Source: Lamellibrachia columna | Taxonomy: Eukaryota; Annelida; Polychaeta; Sabellida; Siboglinidae | DNA: 64,000 nucleotides | NCBI GenBank assembly: GCA_963662155.1 | Contig: OY759261.1 | Location: forward strand, 36,949,022-37,013,021 | Direction of reading: 5' to 3' | Part shown: piece by piece, positions 1 to 11,190 of the stretch | How the letters are laid out: each line of letters starts with the position of its first letter | Numbering within the stretch: the first letter of the stretch is position 1 | Translations under genes and position numbers: made by a program | Notes under the pieces: generated by a model | Told to the model about the DNA's origin: nothing | Databases searched by the model: none | The model's input: the letters and a program-made list of their open reading frames with translations, nothing else

Positions 1-540
1 CACAGGAACAGTACATCAGTCAATTAGAGGAACCAGTATCAGTACCATCGTAAACAGAAAACCCAGTAAAGATGTCATTGTACAGTAATACAAAGACCCA
101 AAAACGGTACAATTTACAATAACGGTATCTTTGTACAGTACATGTCACACGATTGATATTATTGCCAACAGTGTACTAAATGAGAGTGGTGTTATATAAT
201 ATAATTATGCAAGGTATGACCAAATACTTTTAAAGACGGTGCTATTGAGATATTGAGGAACCAGTAACCGTCGGACAAAATCCCCTCACGAAAAATCCTC
301 CATGGACACAATCCCCTCCGGCAAAGGGCTCTGGACAAAATCCCCACCGGAATGACAACTAAGAAACACATTTCCTCATATTACTAACCAATTTAAAACA
401 CGAAGTATAAGTAATCTTTATTTGCACTTTTCAAATATTAACTACAATATGTAAATTACAGGTACACAGTTTTACTGGTGTGCAAGTTAGAAGTTTTTTT
501 TGCAACTTAGCTGTGTTCAATGTTGATAATCTACAATTGA
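1..540. other. No gene recognised
   Basis: AT-rich sequence without a convincing exon. Short phrases recur (for example aggaaccagta twice and caaaatccc several times between 275 and 350), suggesting decayed simple repeat. By analogy with the units to the right, this stretch should be the upstream part of another array copy lying left of the window. Confidence 0.4.
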
Positions 541-1960
541 AGGTGAAGTGTACATCAGTGTGAATGAACTTAATAATATCTACAACCGCCTGCGGTTATC
601 ATTATCCCATGTCAATTAATTCGTTGTTGCAAAGTCAGGCTTTCGTGTGCTCAAAAAAAAAGATGGAGGTGATGATGATAATCATAATTATAACAACAAT
701 AAATTAATTAATAAACAGCATTAATACTACATATACACGCTGTATCCGTTTACATAGTAGTCACTCTACTTAACTTAGAGTATTGCTGTTTTCTATCAAT
801 GACAATTGACTGGGCTACAGGCAGCCTTTATTACAGACATGTTGACAAGCAGGGAGTGTCATTAATTCATGGGTGCACATCACTTAACTCAAGTGGCGAA
901 CAATGCAACGTGCGACCGAATCGATCGGTTGATCTTCAAAGAAATGTATGTTGTTGAAAACACCTATATTTTGGAGCGCAGGGCAAAGCCGTTTTTTTAT
1001 TTAAGCTAGTTACAAATCAGCCTTTTAGGTTATTACCATGCGACTAAACTAATGCGTCCATCCACACTGTATGCTACAGTTTGAACTATCGTCCATAAAG
1101 CACCGGGAGGGCACCGGTCAATGTGTTCGTGTTTTCTCGTCCTGATGACCTGAATGTATGTGTTTATCTTACTAAGCTACATTTAGCTGTAAGAAGTTAA
1201 TATTGCTTTGGATGACAATCTTATTAGACATTGCCAACATTATTTAATTAGTTGATTTTAATACCTCATTAGCTATATTTAGCAATGCAAATTGTAAATA
1301 TATTGTCTTATATAACGTCTTCCCTGTTCGACATTTCACAACAACTATTGTTCCACAAATAGCTTACCAATACAAAAGACGTCCTTGATCAACTGGCCAC
1401 ATGGAAGTTGTAACCATGCACACGACCTTTGTGAGATTAATTGAACACTTATGGGGTTGTGTGACCCGGGTCAGTCAAGGCAAGGCGAGGTTAACATATT
1501 TATTGAATCTAAACTTATTCACTTATTTAAATTATAATTACATTTCGAGCTTTTTCGAAAATAACCAATATACTGATTTATTTTGATGATTAATTATAAT
1601 TTATCGTTCGTTATTTTCCTATAAAAAACTATATATCTTTTCTTAGTCGTCGTAAAACGATGCCGGCAAAAGTGCTATGCATTGTTATAGAGAACATGTT
1701 AGAGTGAAAAGGAATGTTCGTGGCACATGACATCAAATAACACACAGATATCAGAACAGAACGCTTCAATCATTAGTTCGTCAACACCTCGACAGATGGC
1801 CTGGTTATGAGTCTACACACTTGATTTGATCCGTGACTCTGTATAGTACGTATCGATCCCACACCACAAGAATTGTGTGAAATATCGATTTACAAGCTTT
1901 GATGAGCTTGGCTCTTTGACTGCGCCACCTATTTCAGGAAACACCTGCATATATTTTCGT
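540..1960. repeat. Segmental duplication, blocks P and Q (leftmost copy)
   Basis: The stretch from about 590 matches 6735, 9760 and 13815 (shared phrases such as cgcctgcggttatcattatc, the tgacaattgactgggctacaggc segment and the aacaatgcaacgtgcg segment). The part from about 1330 to 1960 matches 7520-8130 (gtccttgatcaac, ggaagttg, and ccgtgactctgtatagtacg). In the other units this block is the 5' flank of a galaxin-like gene on the minus strand, so its gene should lie beyond the left edge. Seen by eye, not by alignment software. Confidence 0.75.
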
Positions 1961-1989
1961 CTCCAATGTAAGAGTGATGAACACCTCCG

Positions 1990-2417
1990 TCAATATGATT
2001 TAGTATTTTTCATAAGCGTAAACCCCCCTTTGCAAAAAAAAGTTACCCCGTTCTCAAAAGTGCGATCCCCCAATATCATGAAGATAATATTATTTTTCAT
2101 AAAAGTTAATCACTTTTTCCAAAAATGTGAACACCCTTCTGAAAAGCGTGAACCCCCTTCCCAAAAGCGTGAACACCAAAATTAATATGTATAATATTAT
2201 TTTTTAAATGTGAACCCCTTTCTCAAAAGCATGACAACTGCTTTGTAATACGTGAACCCCCCCTCCCAAAAACGCATGAATCCACCAATACTATGAAAAT
2301 AATATTATTATTTTCATATTATTATGAAAATAATATTATTATTCACACATTATTAGAGGTTCACGCTTTTGAGACAGAGGAAGTTCACAATAAAGGGTTC
2401 TAATTTTTTTTAAAGGG

Positions 2418-2420
<3 letters not shown>
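1990..2420. repeat. Degenerate low-complexity repeat (gtgaaccccc / ataatatt)
   Basis: Variants of aaaagcgtgaaccccc alternate with aaaataatattatt runs. The spacing is irregular and no unit is exact. It keeps an apparent short open frame at 1877-2185, but the composition explains it. Confidence 0.6.

Positions 2421-2482
<62 letters not shown>
2421..2482. repeat. (AT)n microsatellite
   Basis: About 30 uninterrupted AT dinucleotides. Confidence 0.95.
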
Positions 2483-2484
<2 letters not shown>

Positions 2485-2601
2485 TTCTTTCTTGCAAAGT
2501 GGCATGAAAACAACATTGTATTAATCAGCAAACCAAAGTTCTTAGCCAGTCACTGGGTTCAAATAGCAAAATATTAATTTATGTATGTAGCAAGTACATA
2601 T

Positions 2602-2745
2602 TTACCTGGCTAAGTTCACTGTGGCAACATGGAGTGAACGAAATTGCCAAAGTTTCGAAACGACATTAAGAGGATTCGAAGTCGGGTTCTCTCTATTGAG
2701 AGTTCGGCGTTCTACACGCTACGCTTAAACGCCCCCTTCCCACAG
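2602..2745 (-). mobile_element. tRNA-derived SINE, partial copy
   Basis: The sequence shares the gtggcaac..tggagtgaacgaaattgccaaagtttcgaaacg body and the ggattcgaa..cgggttctct segment with copies at 10.9, 34.4, 41.3 and 46.1 kb. Read on the minus strand, the high-coordinate end has the form of a tRNA promoter (box B-like ggttcgaa, with a degenerate box A). It sits about 0.95 kb downstream of galaxin copy C, the same relative place as the SINE below copy A, so it was probably inserted before the unit was duplicated. Confidence 0.65.
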
Positions 2746-3690
2746 CCGCAATAGTAAGTTGCACGACCAGGAAGGCAGGACGTCTTTACTACTAATGAAC
2801 TGGTTTTTTTTACTGGACGGTACACAGTGCAATGTTCTTTTGAGGAAAACAGCATTCATAACAAGCATTTCTCAGCTACAATTAATTTTGAAAAACAAGC
2901 GTTAATGATGAGTTTCCACAGTGACTCAAATCCGCCACGAACAAGATGTGCCAAGGCGCAAGGAAATCACATCCGTATATGTAAATAAAAGAACTTGTCG
3001 TTTGCATGATTTAGGTATGTGTTTTGAGGATAAGCTCTTGGTCTGGTTATACAATCGGTAAATGTTCGCGAAACATTGCTAGGAAACGAATAATGTATCG
3101 AAACTTCAGTGTGGTGTGTTTGTACAATGAATTGTGTTTGACTACTGGTGTTAGTTGTATGTGTCTTAGTCTGATGTTAGATTAGACAGGCCCACGAAGT
3201 GACGGGTAAAATTCACCCAAGGATGTGGTTGACAAACATATCATATCATAATTATCCAAGCACCTAAAATGCCTGATTGACTTTGTCAATAACCTACCCC
3301 AAGGTTGTGAAGAATCCCATCGATATTACACAGAACTAACCAAAATGAAAAGTAACCAAAGACAGAAAACGCAACGACCAAAATGTTGTCACTCTTCCAC
3401 TCGGTCACTCGGCCACTCAGTCATCCGTTCGTTCATTCAATCAATCGGACCGCAGGACACTGAGCGTCTAAATCATTGGCATCAACACTTCGTGTGAAAA
3501 GAGAACACCGAAAGCAAAATGTATTTGTGATGTTTTAGTTGGGTTACAACCGGACAAGTTTAATCAAAACAATTCCCATGTTATTATATGTATTCGTGAG
3601 AGAATCAATATTCGGTAAGCAGTATAATTATTGTTATGGCATCTAAGCGCACTGTTGACCTATATAACAACGGTCGTAAATGACGGTTCT
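2746..3690. repeat. 3' flank of galaxin-like copy C, duplicated at 11.2-11.69 kb
   Basis: Segments such as ctacaattaatttt, gaaaaacaagcgt and cacgaacaa correspond in order to 11410-11480. The last part (actgttgacctatataacaacggtcgtaaatg) matches 11655-11690 almost exactly, so it is the conserved 3' UTR or downstream region. No independent gene is seen. Confidence 0.7.
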
Positions 3691-4331
3691 CTAGCGGCAA
3701 CTTCCACTGATCTGCAAGCGTCTATTGCAGGAAGCGCTGAAACGCTTATCGTAGGCCGCGTTACCGCAACAGGCGATGTATTTCGACTTCAATTGTAGTC
3801 TTCCTCCGCAACACAAGTAGGTCAAATAATTGTAGGCCATGGTACCGCAACATAATTTGTGATTGCCCTTAAGTTGAAGTGTTCCGGCGCAGCACATTTT
3901 CGAGCGACTATTGTAGGCCTTGATACCGCAGCATGCGTTGTTATTGAACTTGGGTTGAGTTATTCTGGCACAGCACATGCTGAGGCGATTATTGTAGGAC
4001 ATGGTACCGCAACATGCGTTGTTATTGAACTTGAATTGAAGTGTTCCGGCGCAGCACATTGTGAAGCGACTATTGTAGGCCCTGGTACCGCAACATGCGT
4101 TGTTATTGCCCTTGGATTGAATATTTCTGGCGCAGCACATGTTGAGGCGATTATTGTAGGCCATGGTACCGCAACATGCGTTGTTATTGCCCTTGAGTTG
4201 AACTGTTCCGGCGCAGCACATTATGGAGCGACTATTGTAGGCTATGGTACCGCAACATGCGTTGTTATTGCCCTTGAATTGAAGATTTCCGGCGCAGCAA
4301 ATGTGGATGTGTCGATGGTAATTGCCACAAC
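3691..4331 (-). CDS. Galaxin-like di-cysteine repeat protein, copy C, repeat exon
   Basis: This exon encodes a secreted cysteine-rich repeat protein. After the acceptor (tgtgttttcag, first exon base at 4331) the frame opens with GCGNY and holds seven 27-residue repeats of the form CC-x(11)-CCG-x-x-AY(N/D)-x-R-x(3), then a shortened eighth ending in SGSCR and the stop at 3691. Paired cysteines at two places per repeat are the hallmark of galaxin, the coral skeletal matrix protein, and of galaxin-like proteins elsewhere. Galaxins act outside the cell, probably cross-linked through disulfides. Repeats alternate between AYNSR and AYNNR forms, pointing to growth by two-repeat (162 bp) steps. The phase-1 junction joins the signal exon at 5676-5788. 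No lesion is visible. The exact function (matrix, mucus or defence) is not shown by the sequence. Confidence 0.72.
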
Positions 4332-5675
4332 CTGAAAACACACCATGGACAAATGTGACACGTAAACAAACATACTTAGATTGTCTCATTTCAGTTGCAA
4401 GCATCCTCGCAAGGCAGGCCCTGCTGAGTACGCGAGAACCCCCGGCAGATATACCTGTTGAAATATGGATTTTTTCAGTTGCTGTGTAAAAACTCCATCC
4501 TCGACTGATTTATCATCTCGCAAATCTGGTTCGTTTATGTCCAAACATATAGTCTGTGAATAATTTACGTAACATCTGCAGTCGACTAAAAGACTGCCAA
4601 CTAAATCATATAAAGATTTGACTTTAGTCGTAATGTGTGGTAAGGCTCAAAATAATGGATATATAAAATGGTAAACACTGTGCGGGTCAATGCCAATCAT
4701 GGGCGTGACTTCCATCGTGATTCCCATCCTCTCGCCGATCACATGACAAAGATACGAAATTTCGTTAAGGGTGAAATTATTTTTTTTAGTTTTTAGCTTT
4801 TCCGTTGTTTCACTTGATTTAATGTTTGACCAAACATTATGTAATGTCATAGTTTGTTTGATGATTCCACACACAAAAACTGCATACAAATGTTCGACAA
4901 ACGAGTTGGCATGTTGCAGTGGATACTAGGTAGTTTTTTTTTTTTTGGAAAGTTGATTTAAAATGAGACTAGAGAAAAATCGATTTGGCGATGGACATTT
5001 AATCGTAGAGATTACGAGTTTCCGTATGCAGGCCTGCATACGGGAATTAAACTTTATTTTGGTTGTGGAACCGTCGGTGGTCGGACGGGTAATTATTGGC
5101 ATTTCCTTGAAACGCACACACGGCATGGGATATAAACGGACAATTACACATTTCAACAGATTTATCTGCCAGAAGAATCATAGTACTTCTACATAGTACT
5201 TCTACATAGTACTTCTACCGCTCCTGGCTCACGAGGGTGGATGCAATTAGACCGTTTCCATATAAAATATATAAATTTATATTGACACATTTTAGGCGCC
5301 ATTGAAATTATAATGATGACCACATAGCTAACTTGAATATGCAAGTGTTCCATGTTATGCCAAGCTGATGTGTTTGTTGAAGGAAACCTACACCATATGG
5401 TCAACAATGACACGAACAACATGCACACATTTCAATATATTGTAGATGATTTGATCACAACTTGTGTTGGATAACGGAGAGTCAACAGTTCCCACGTGGC
5501 AACCGGCATTGTTCATAGACATTGAATGACCCAACTGTTCCATGTTGTCCTTATGCTTTAGAAATCGAACTCTGCTTTACGCAGTATTTCGGACAACGGT
5601 CGGTGTGTTTACTTGGGCGATTGTTATGTACACTCATTGGATTGTGAAAATGGTTCATATAACTGAGATGACTAC
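4332..5675 (-). other. Intron of galaxin-like copy C
   Basis: Bounded by a GT donor at the low-coordinate side of 5676 and an AG acceptor at 4332-4333 on the minus strand. It contains the shared intron element (next entry). The stretch 5000-5660 shows no further coding signal, apart from a short inverted pair around tgcaggcctgca near 5027. Confidence 0.6.
4450..4985. repeat. Galaxin-locus intron element, copy 1
   Basis: This segment runs from the aaaactccatcctcgactg phrase to aaatgagactag. It matches 12045-12520, 33885-34310 and 38545-39010. Three of the four lie just upstream of a galaxin exon in the same orientation, so they could be inherited with the gene. The copy at 38.5 kb has no galaxin exon beside it. 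Confidence 0.7.
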
Positions 5676-5788
5676 CTGTTGATCCACCGATACGGCGATT
5701 TATTTCCAAACCCGAAGCGTCGCTTTCATCAACGAAGAGAGTGGCGACGACAAGGCTGATAAGCAGTACGTACGTCAGCTTGCACCAC
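5676..5788 (-). CDS. Galaxin-like copy C, signal-peptide exon
   Basis: On the minus strand the exon lies between the acceptor ttactag and the donor cag|gtagtc. It encodes W-C-K-L-T-Y followed by a hydrophobic core (VLLISLVVATLF) and VDESDA, a likely signal-peptidase site, then a short polar segment ending GGST and one base of a split Gly codon. Copies B and A have the same exon. There is no in-frame ATG close to the core in copy B, so the initiator Met most likely lies in a short upstream exon and the region before WCK is intron. Residues after DA (SGLEINRRIG) differ from the WWW/RRRR form of copies A and B. Confidence 0.6.
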
Positions 5789-6031
5789 CTAGTAAGACAT
5801 TTGATAATAATAATAATAATAATAATAATAAATTTCTTATACAGCGCGCCATCCAAATAATTGTTCTGGGGCGCTCTACAATGGTGTATACATTATGAAT
5901 AAAATCACACGCATTAAAACCACTAATGTATAAAATATACAATTATTTCTAGCGATACAGTAACTTATATTGTTTATATAATTATTTAAAATTAATTATC
6001 ATAAAGCTATACTATAGAAATATATATAAAC

Positions 6032-6082
<51 letters not shown>

Positions 6083-6690
6083 TAATTAAGGTTAAGGTTA
6101 AGGTTACAATGGTTAACATTCTATATTACCATTCAAAGGTGCATATTGATGATGCATAATAACGATGACACCTCTGGTACTGTTAATTTAGCAAGGACAT
6201 TTCAGTCATTATGTATTATTTCATGGAATGGTCAAATAGCATATACGCACTAGAATGTAGAAATATGTTATGGCAACAGGTTCACATTTTTTTTTCAAAC
6301 TTAATTATAAAGTAGCCTAGCTAGAGAACACAAAGAAACGGTAATAAGATAAAACTGTGTATTACAGAAAAGAAAGTATTAAATCTCACAGAGGATCTTA
6401 CACGAATTGAGCACACTATCTACAGATTATGTAAATGTGTGAGTATATTAAAAATTGCAATCGCCAATTTACTTTGGATGGCAATAATGTTAAATATTTC
6501 GCCATCACTTGCATACCAAGAACATTGATTTTGTTGGTCACCATATCAACGGATAAGCAGAATGGAGCGTTTCTGATCTCGTCCTTACGTTTTCCATTTC
6601 CTTATCATTGCTGTAGTAAAGAAAGATAGTCGAGAAATGTTATGAGGAGTATGATCCCGTTTAAAAATCTGAACGTCTGAAGAACACTTC
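5789..6690. repeat. 5' flank of copy C (block R), duplicated at 12.84-13.77 kb
   Basis: It begins with an (ATT)n run, then gcgcgccatccaaataattgttctggggcgctct, which is repeated almost unchanged near 12890. The later part (ggcaataatgttaaatattt, accatatcaacg, agcagaatggag) matches 13540-13630. It includes an (AT)n run at 6034-6080 and three aggtta-type hexamers at 6091. This interval should contain the promoter and any first exon, but none could be pinned down. Confidence 0.7.
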
Positions 6691-8130
6691 GTAGACACTC
6701 GCTTGGGAAGTGCTTCAACGAAAGCACCACTTCAACGCCTGCGGCTATCATTGTCCCATGTCAATTAATTCATGGCTGCAAAGTCAGGCGTTAATATGCT
6801 CAAAGTAGTGTTGACGACAATGATGATAATTATAACAATAATACATGAATTAATAAACATTAATAATAATGTAAACACTCGAAGACACATCACTGCGAGA
6901 TTATCACTGACAATTGGCTGGGCTACAGGCTGCCTTTATAGTAGAAATAATGCCGGGGGCGGAGAGGGCGGCAATGATTCATGGCCCACATCGTGTAAAT
7001 TAAGCGGCGAACAATGCAACGTGCGTCCGAATCGATCGGTTTAAATTGTCTTCAAATAAATATATGTATTACTGTATAATACATTATTTATTTAAACACC
7101 TGGTAGGTTATATTTAGCAATGCAAATAAAAAATGAATTAATACACATTATTAATTAATTAATAATATAAACACACTGTATCCGTTTACACATTAGTCAA
7201 TCTACTTACATCATTGATGTTTTCTGGCGTCTACGACAAGGATACTTCACTGCGAGACTATCACTGACAATTGGCTGGGCTACAGGCTGCCTTTATAGTA
7301 GAAATGATGCCGGGGGGGGGGGGGCGGCAATGTTTCATGGGTGCACATCACTTAAATCAAGCGGCGAACACAGCAACGTGCGACCGAATCGATAGGTTTA
7401 AATGGTCTTCAAAGATATGTATGTATTATTGTATAAGACACTGTTTATTTTTATACATGATAAGCTACATTTAGCAATGCAAACTGTGTATATTTTCTTA
7501 CATAACGTGTTCACTGTTCGGCATGTCACAACAACTGGCAGTCAACAAATAGCTCACCAACATAAAAGACGTCCTTGATCAACGGGTCACGTGGACACAT
7601 GGAAGTTGGAACCACGTAAACAACCTTTGTGAGATTCAGTGAACCCTTGGGGTGGGGTCGTATGATCCGGGTCACGGTGCCCAGGAATGAACTAATCAAA
7701 GTAAACGAAGGAGGCTAGGAGTGGTTTATTGAAGAAAACTGTTTCACTTATTTAAATTATAGTTGCATTTCGAGCGTTTTCGAAAATAACTAATATACGG
7801 ATTTACTTTCATGATTAATTATAATTTACCGTTTGTTATTTTCCTTTTCATCTTTTCTTAGTCCTCATAAATTATGCTGGCAAAAGTGATATAATATTTT
7901 AGGGAACACGTTAGACAGTAAAGGCATATTCATGGCACGTGATATCAAATAACACACAAAAATCAGAATAGAACGCTTCAATCAATAGTTCCTCATCAGC
8001 TCGACAGATGGCATGGTTGTGAGTCTACACAATTGACTTGATCCGTGACTCTGTATAGTACGTATCGATCCCACACAAGAGTTATGTGTGAAAGGTGGAA
8101 TTATAAGCTTTGATGGGTTTGGCTACAAAA
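6690..8130. repeat. Segmental duplication, blocks P, P' and Q (copy C unit)
   Basis: Block P at 6690-7060 is followed by a second, shorter P-like copy at 7105-7420 (the tgacaattggctgggctaca phrase through the acgtgcgaccgaatcgat segment occurs in both). Block Q at 7520-8130 matches 1330-1960. A poly-G run at 7313-7324 interrupts P'. No gene seen. Confidence 0.75.
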
Positions 8131-8429
8131 CACTTTCATATAATGGGGACTAATGTACGTTTGTATGTAATGTAAGAGTGATTGCTTTGACGTCATGAAC
8201 CGTTTAGCCTTTAGCCAGTAGCGACCCTTTTAAATACTAGCTGAATGTCGTTTATCAAAGTGACTAGCTTGCGCTTTCACCACGCCAACAACTGACGGTT
8301 GTGTAGAACGCAACATTAAATATCTACTCCCGGTCCATATGCTTACAAGTCACTGCTTTTAGAAATACAAAGTCCTTTTTGCACATTTTCCCTATCGCCA
8401 GAAAATGTATTTATACCTGCATATACCAA

Positions 8430-8712
8430 GGACGCCGAGGATGCCGACGACGACACCAAGGACACCGAGGACGCAGAAGACGCCGACGACACTAAGGATA
8501 CCGAGGACACCGATGACACCGAGGACGTAGAGGACGCCAAAAACGCCGAAGACGCCGAGGATTCCGAGGACGCCGAGGAAACCGAGGGTACCGAGGACAT
8601 TGAGGACGCCGAAGACACCGAGGACGCCGAGGACACCGAAGACACCGAGGACACCGAGGACACCTAGGACACCTAGGACACCGAGGACACCGAAGACAAC
8701 GAGGACGGACGA
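8430..8712. repeat. Minisatellite, 9-bp unit (gaggacacc / gaggacgcc)
   Basis: About 30 units of gaggacrcc variants. The period is a multiple of three and the unit lacks stop codons in several frames, which creates long spurious open frames rich in GVLGV, PRCPR or SSVSS on the minus strand. The same motif flanks the LINE at 16.9-20.2 kb. Confidence 0.9.
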
Positions 8713-9010
8713 ACATGACCTCACTGGTCTTTGTTCTTCAGACAACTAGGTTGACCTACCTCATCAACAAACTCAACAACGTATAAGATCGTTGATAGAG
8801 AACCTTAGAATAGTATCCGAAAGCGCCAGAAAGTTATCAGAACTTCATACAAGTAATCCAAACTACAGTCAACGGCCTTGCTCATTACAATATGGTGTAA
8901 TAATGTGTACATTATGTGCAGTGATACAAAACGTATATATTATTATTTTGGATTTGTGTGTAATAAAAAATGTTTGCACATGTAATAAACAGTATTCAGT
9001 ACACCATTGA
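8713..9010. repeat. Interspersed or duplicated segment shared with 20.2-20.48 kb
   Basis: From catgacctcactggtctttg through to the ggatttgtgtaata phrase, the order of words matches 20217-20480 closely (ttgttcttcagacaactagg, actcaacaacgtataaga, agtcaacggccttgctc). Both copies adjoin the 9-bp minisatellite, so minisatellite plus segment are one duplicated unit. Confidence 0.75.
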
Positions 9011-9343
9011 TATAATACAAATGTGGACATGTGAGAGCAGTGCATTGATATACATCATGTTCAGTGGAGCAAGGTGGACTGTGTGATTGGAAGGGAGTCT
9101 TTCTTTCAGTGGGGAGTAAATTCCTAGCTCTTATAACTCTGGGATAGAAGGAATACTTATAATAACTACGAATAGTACTTCCAAAATTTAATGATTATAG
9201 AAGTAGCGTTTAATATGTACGCATTAGAAACCCAGTATTTCAGACGACGGCCAGCGTGTTTACGTGGGCGATAATTGGGCACATGATTATATTGTAAGAA
9301 TGTAAAGGTTTATATCATTGCAATGTTTCTTCGAGATGATCAC
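9011..9343. other. No gene recognised (intron side of copy B)
   Basis: AT-rich. The part from 9235 on (acggccagcgtgtttacgtgggcga) corresponds to 5597 and 12637, so it is the beginning of the old intron of copy B. The rest of that intron and the galaxin exon are missing. Confidence 0.6.
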
Positions 9344-9486
9344 CTGTTGATCCACCGACGGAACCGCCACTGGAGCGTCGACAGTTTGTACGGCGACGTC
9401 TTCCCCACCACCAAGCATCGCTTTCATCAACGAAGAGAGTGGAGACGACAAGGCTGATCAGCAGTACGTACGTCAGCTTGCACCAC
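9344..9486 (-). CDS. Galaxin-like copy B, orphan signal-peptide exon
   Basis: The minus-strand acceptor is ctcactag before 9486 and the donor is cag|gtgatc after 9344. The peptide has the WCKLTY start, the VLLISLVVSTLF core, VDESDA, then WWWGRRRRTNCRR and a Gly/Ser tail ending in a split Gly codon. The exon is open, but no di-cysteine repeat exon follows before copy C. Within 1.2 kb downstream there is only the minisatellite unit. Either the repeat exon was deleted and the gene is a remnant, or transcription runs on to the repeat exon of copy C at 4.3 kb. The first is more likely. Confidence 0.5.
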
Positions 9487-9739
9487 CTAGTGAGGAGTTT
9501 GACGATACAAAATAATGACGGCACCTCGGGTAATGTCTACACACAATAGTAAGGATGTTAAGTCGTGACATGTTAACTGAGCGATTGGACAATGAGAATA
9601 TTCGCTCAAGTAGACTCCATTTCGCTGTAGGGGTCTACACGCACACGCACACTGACGTACGTACGCACACACGCACGCACGCGCGCCAAAACAAACTATC
9701 GATTAGTTTTAGGGAGGGAGGCGAACCCCATGAATATTA

Positions 9740-10240
9740 GGGCATATCGTCTAAAACCTACTTAGACACTCGCTTGGGTACTACTACATAACCCGCGGTT
9801 AGCACTCTCCCGCTCATATGATTCGTAGGAAACCGTGATCACAAGGCTTGCATGTGCTCAAAATAATAGTAACGGTGATGATGACAATGATAATTATAAC
9901 ACAAATATGATTAATATAAATTAATAAATGTATATTAATAAAATAAACACGCAGTCACACTACCTATGTTAATTATTCGCTTTTCGGCTATTCACAGTGA
10001 CTATTACTCCTAATATAACTTGCACGCACGCCATTGATCAATGTACCACGGGAACACATCGACAGTTGGCCACGCCTATGTCCTTTGCGAGTTGAGCCTT
10101 TATGAAACAGGTTTGGGCGGAATGACCCGGATCTTCGTGACATATAATGAGTTGTTCAATGTTAGCGAGTTGGGGCACGAACTATATTCGAGTGCAGTTT
10201 CGAGAATGTTCAAGTGTAATAAATGTAAAATGTTAAATTA
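9740..10240. repeat. Segmental duplication, block P/Q remnant (copy B unit)
   Basis: The phrase tagacactcgcttggg matches 6692, and tgctcaaaataatagtaacggtgatgatg matches 13878 and 646. The part after 10020 carries decayed Q words (ttgatcaatgtaccacg, cctttgcgagtt, tgacccgg). A short purine/pyrimidine (acgcac)n run lies at 9638-9690, just before it. Confidence 0.65.
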
Positions 10241-10500
10241 ACTTGTTGTATAAAAATGTATTAACTATTCATTATTATAGCAATTGCACCTTTTCTATAC
10301 TTCTGTAAAACCGACAGTGGCAAAGTGTTATAAACGCTGTGATTACATAATAATGATCGGCATTAAATGATGTATTGTTGGTTACGTTTTTGTTGCGTTT
10401 AAATCTATTTACAAACGATATGTCTGAAAAGGCTTGATTCGCGGGTAACCCTAAAAAAAGGACGTGGCCACTTTGTCAACATTTCATGAATAAATGGCTT
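10240..10500. repeat. Repeat shared with 36.74-36.96 kb
   Basis: Two sub-blocks: one with atagcaattgcaccttttctatacttctgtaaaaccgac, the other with aatgatcggcattaaatgatg through gattcgcgggta. At 36.7 kb they appear in the opposite order, as expected for a tandem or circularly permuted copy. Confidence 0.75.
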
Positions 10501-10894
10501 CTTAACAAACAGGGTCACGTTATTCAACGGTGACACCGCTTTGATGAAATGTCTGCTGACGTTACATAGCAACAACATACACATGTTTGTGGTGTATTTT
10601 TTGTTAAACGGCAATCGTCAAATAAACTGTGGACTTTGTAAACTGCTTCATGTGTTGGGAATTATCTACCTCATGTATGGTATGTTGATGTACAACTACC
10701 GTATGCAATCAGTAATCAATGTGTCCTTGTATGGTTGAGACCCGGCTGTTAGTTTGTATGGACAATAGGTACACGGAAAACAATATACTTTGTTCTATGG
10801 CAAAAAGGCAGGGATACTCACCGGAAATTAACTAACACGGGTTATGTTATGCAACTGTAATTTCCGAATATTGCATAATGCAAAATGTACTTTC
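10501..10894. other. No gene recognised
   Basis: Short open frames exist on both strands here, but none has a recognisable domain, splice context or compositional support. Confidence 0.5.
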
Positions 10895-11190
10895 TTAAAT
10901 AGCGCGGTATCATGTCATTTGGACTGCTCTAAGGAATTTACGTTTCACTCCCTGGCAGACCTGTTTATTCCATCGTCATCACAACTAGAATGGGAATAAT
11001 TCAGCCACGCTGCAATTACTGCGCGAAGAATTACGTTCATATATCCTCCTATGCCCGTAGCTGGGCGAACTGAGACAAGGTGGGGCGAACGACCTTGCCA
11101 ACGTTTCGAAACGGCAGCAAGAGTATTTGAACACGGGTTCTCTCGATTTCGAACCCGGCGTGCTAACCGATACGCCACCTCACCCCATGT
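10895..11190 (-). mobile_element. tRNA-derived SINE
   Basis: The longest clear body: cgcggtatc..gactgctc, ccctggcagacctgtt, attcagccacgctgcaattactgcgcgaag, acaaggtggggcgaac, cttgccaacgtttcgaaacgg. On the minus strand the first 60 bases have tRNA box A (tggcgtatcggttagc) and box B (gggttcgaaatc). It is at the same place relative to copy A as the SINE at 2.6 kb is to copy C. Confidence 0.75.

Noticed and set aside
3859..4335. 158-residue plus-strand frame across the galaxin repeat exon
   Set aside because: It is the antisense shadow of the 81-bp repeats. The minus strand has the conserved cysteine pattern, splice acceptor and stop shared by copies A and D.
8343..8745. Serine/valine-rich and Pro/Arg-rich minus-strand proteins
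   Set aside because: The 9-bp minisatellite leaves all three frames open. There is no sign of codon selection or splicing.
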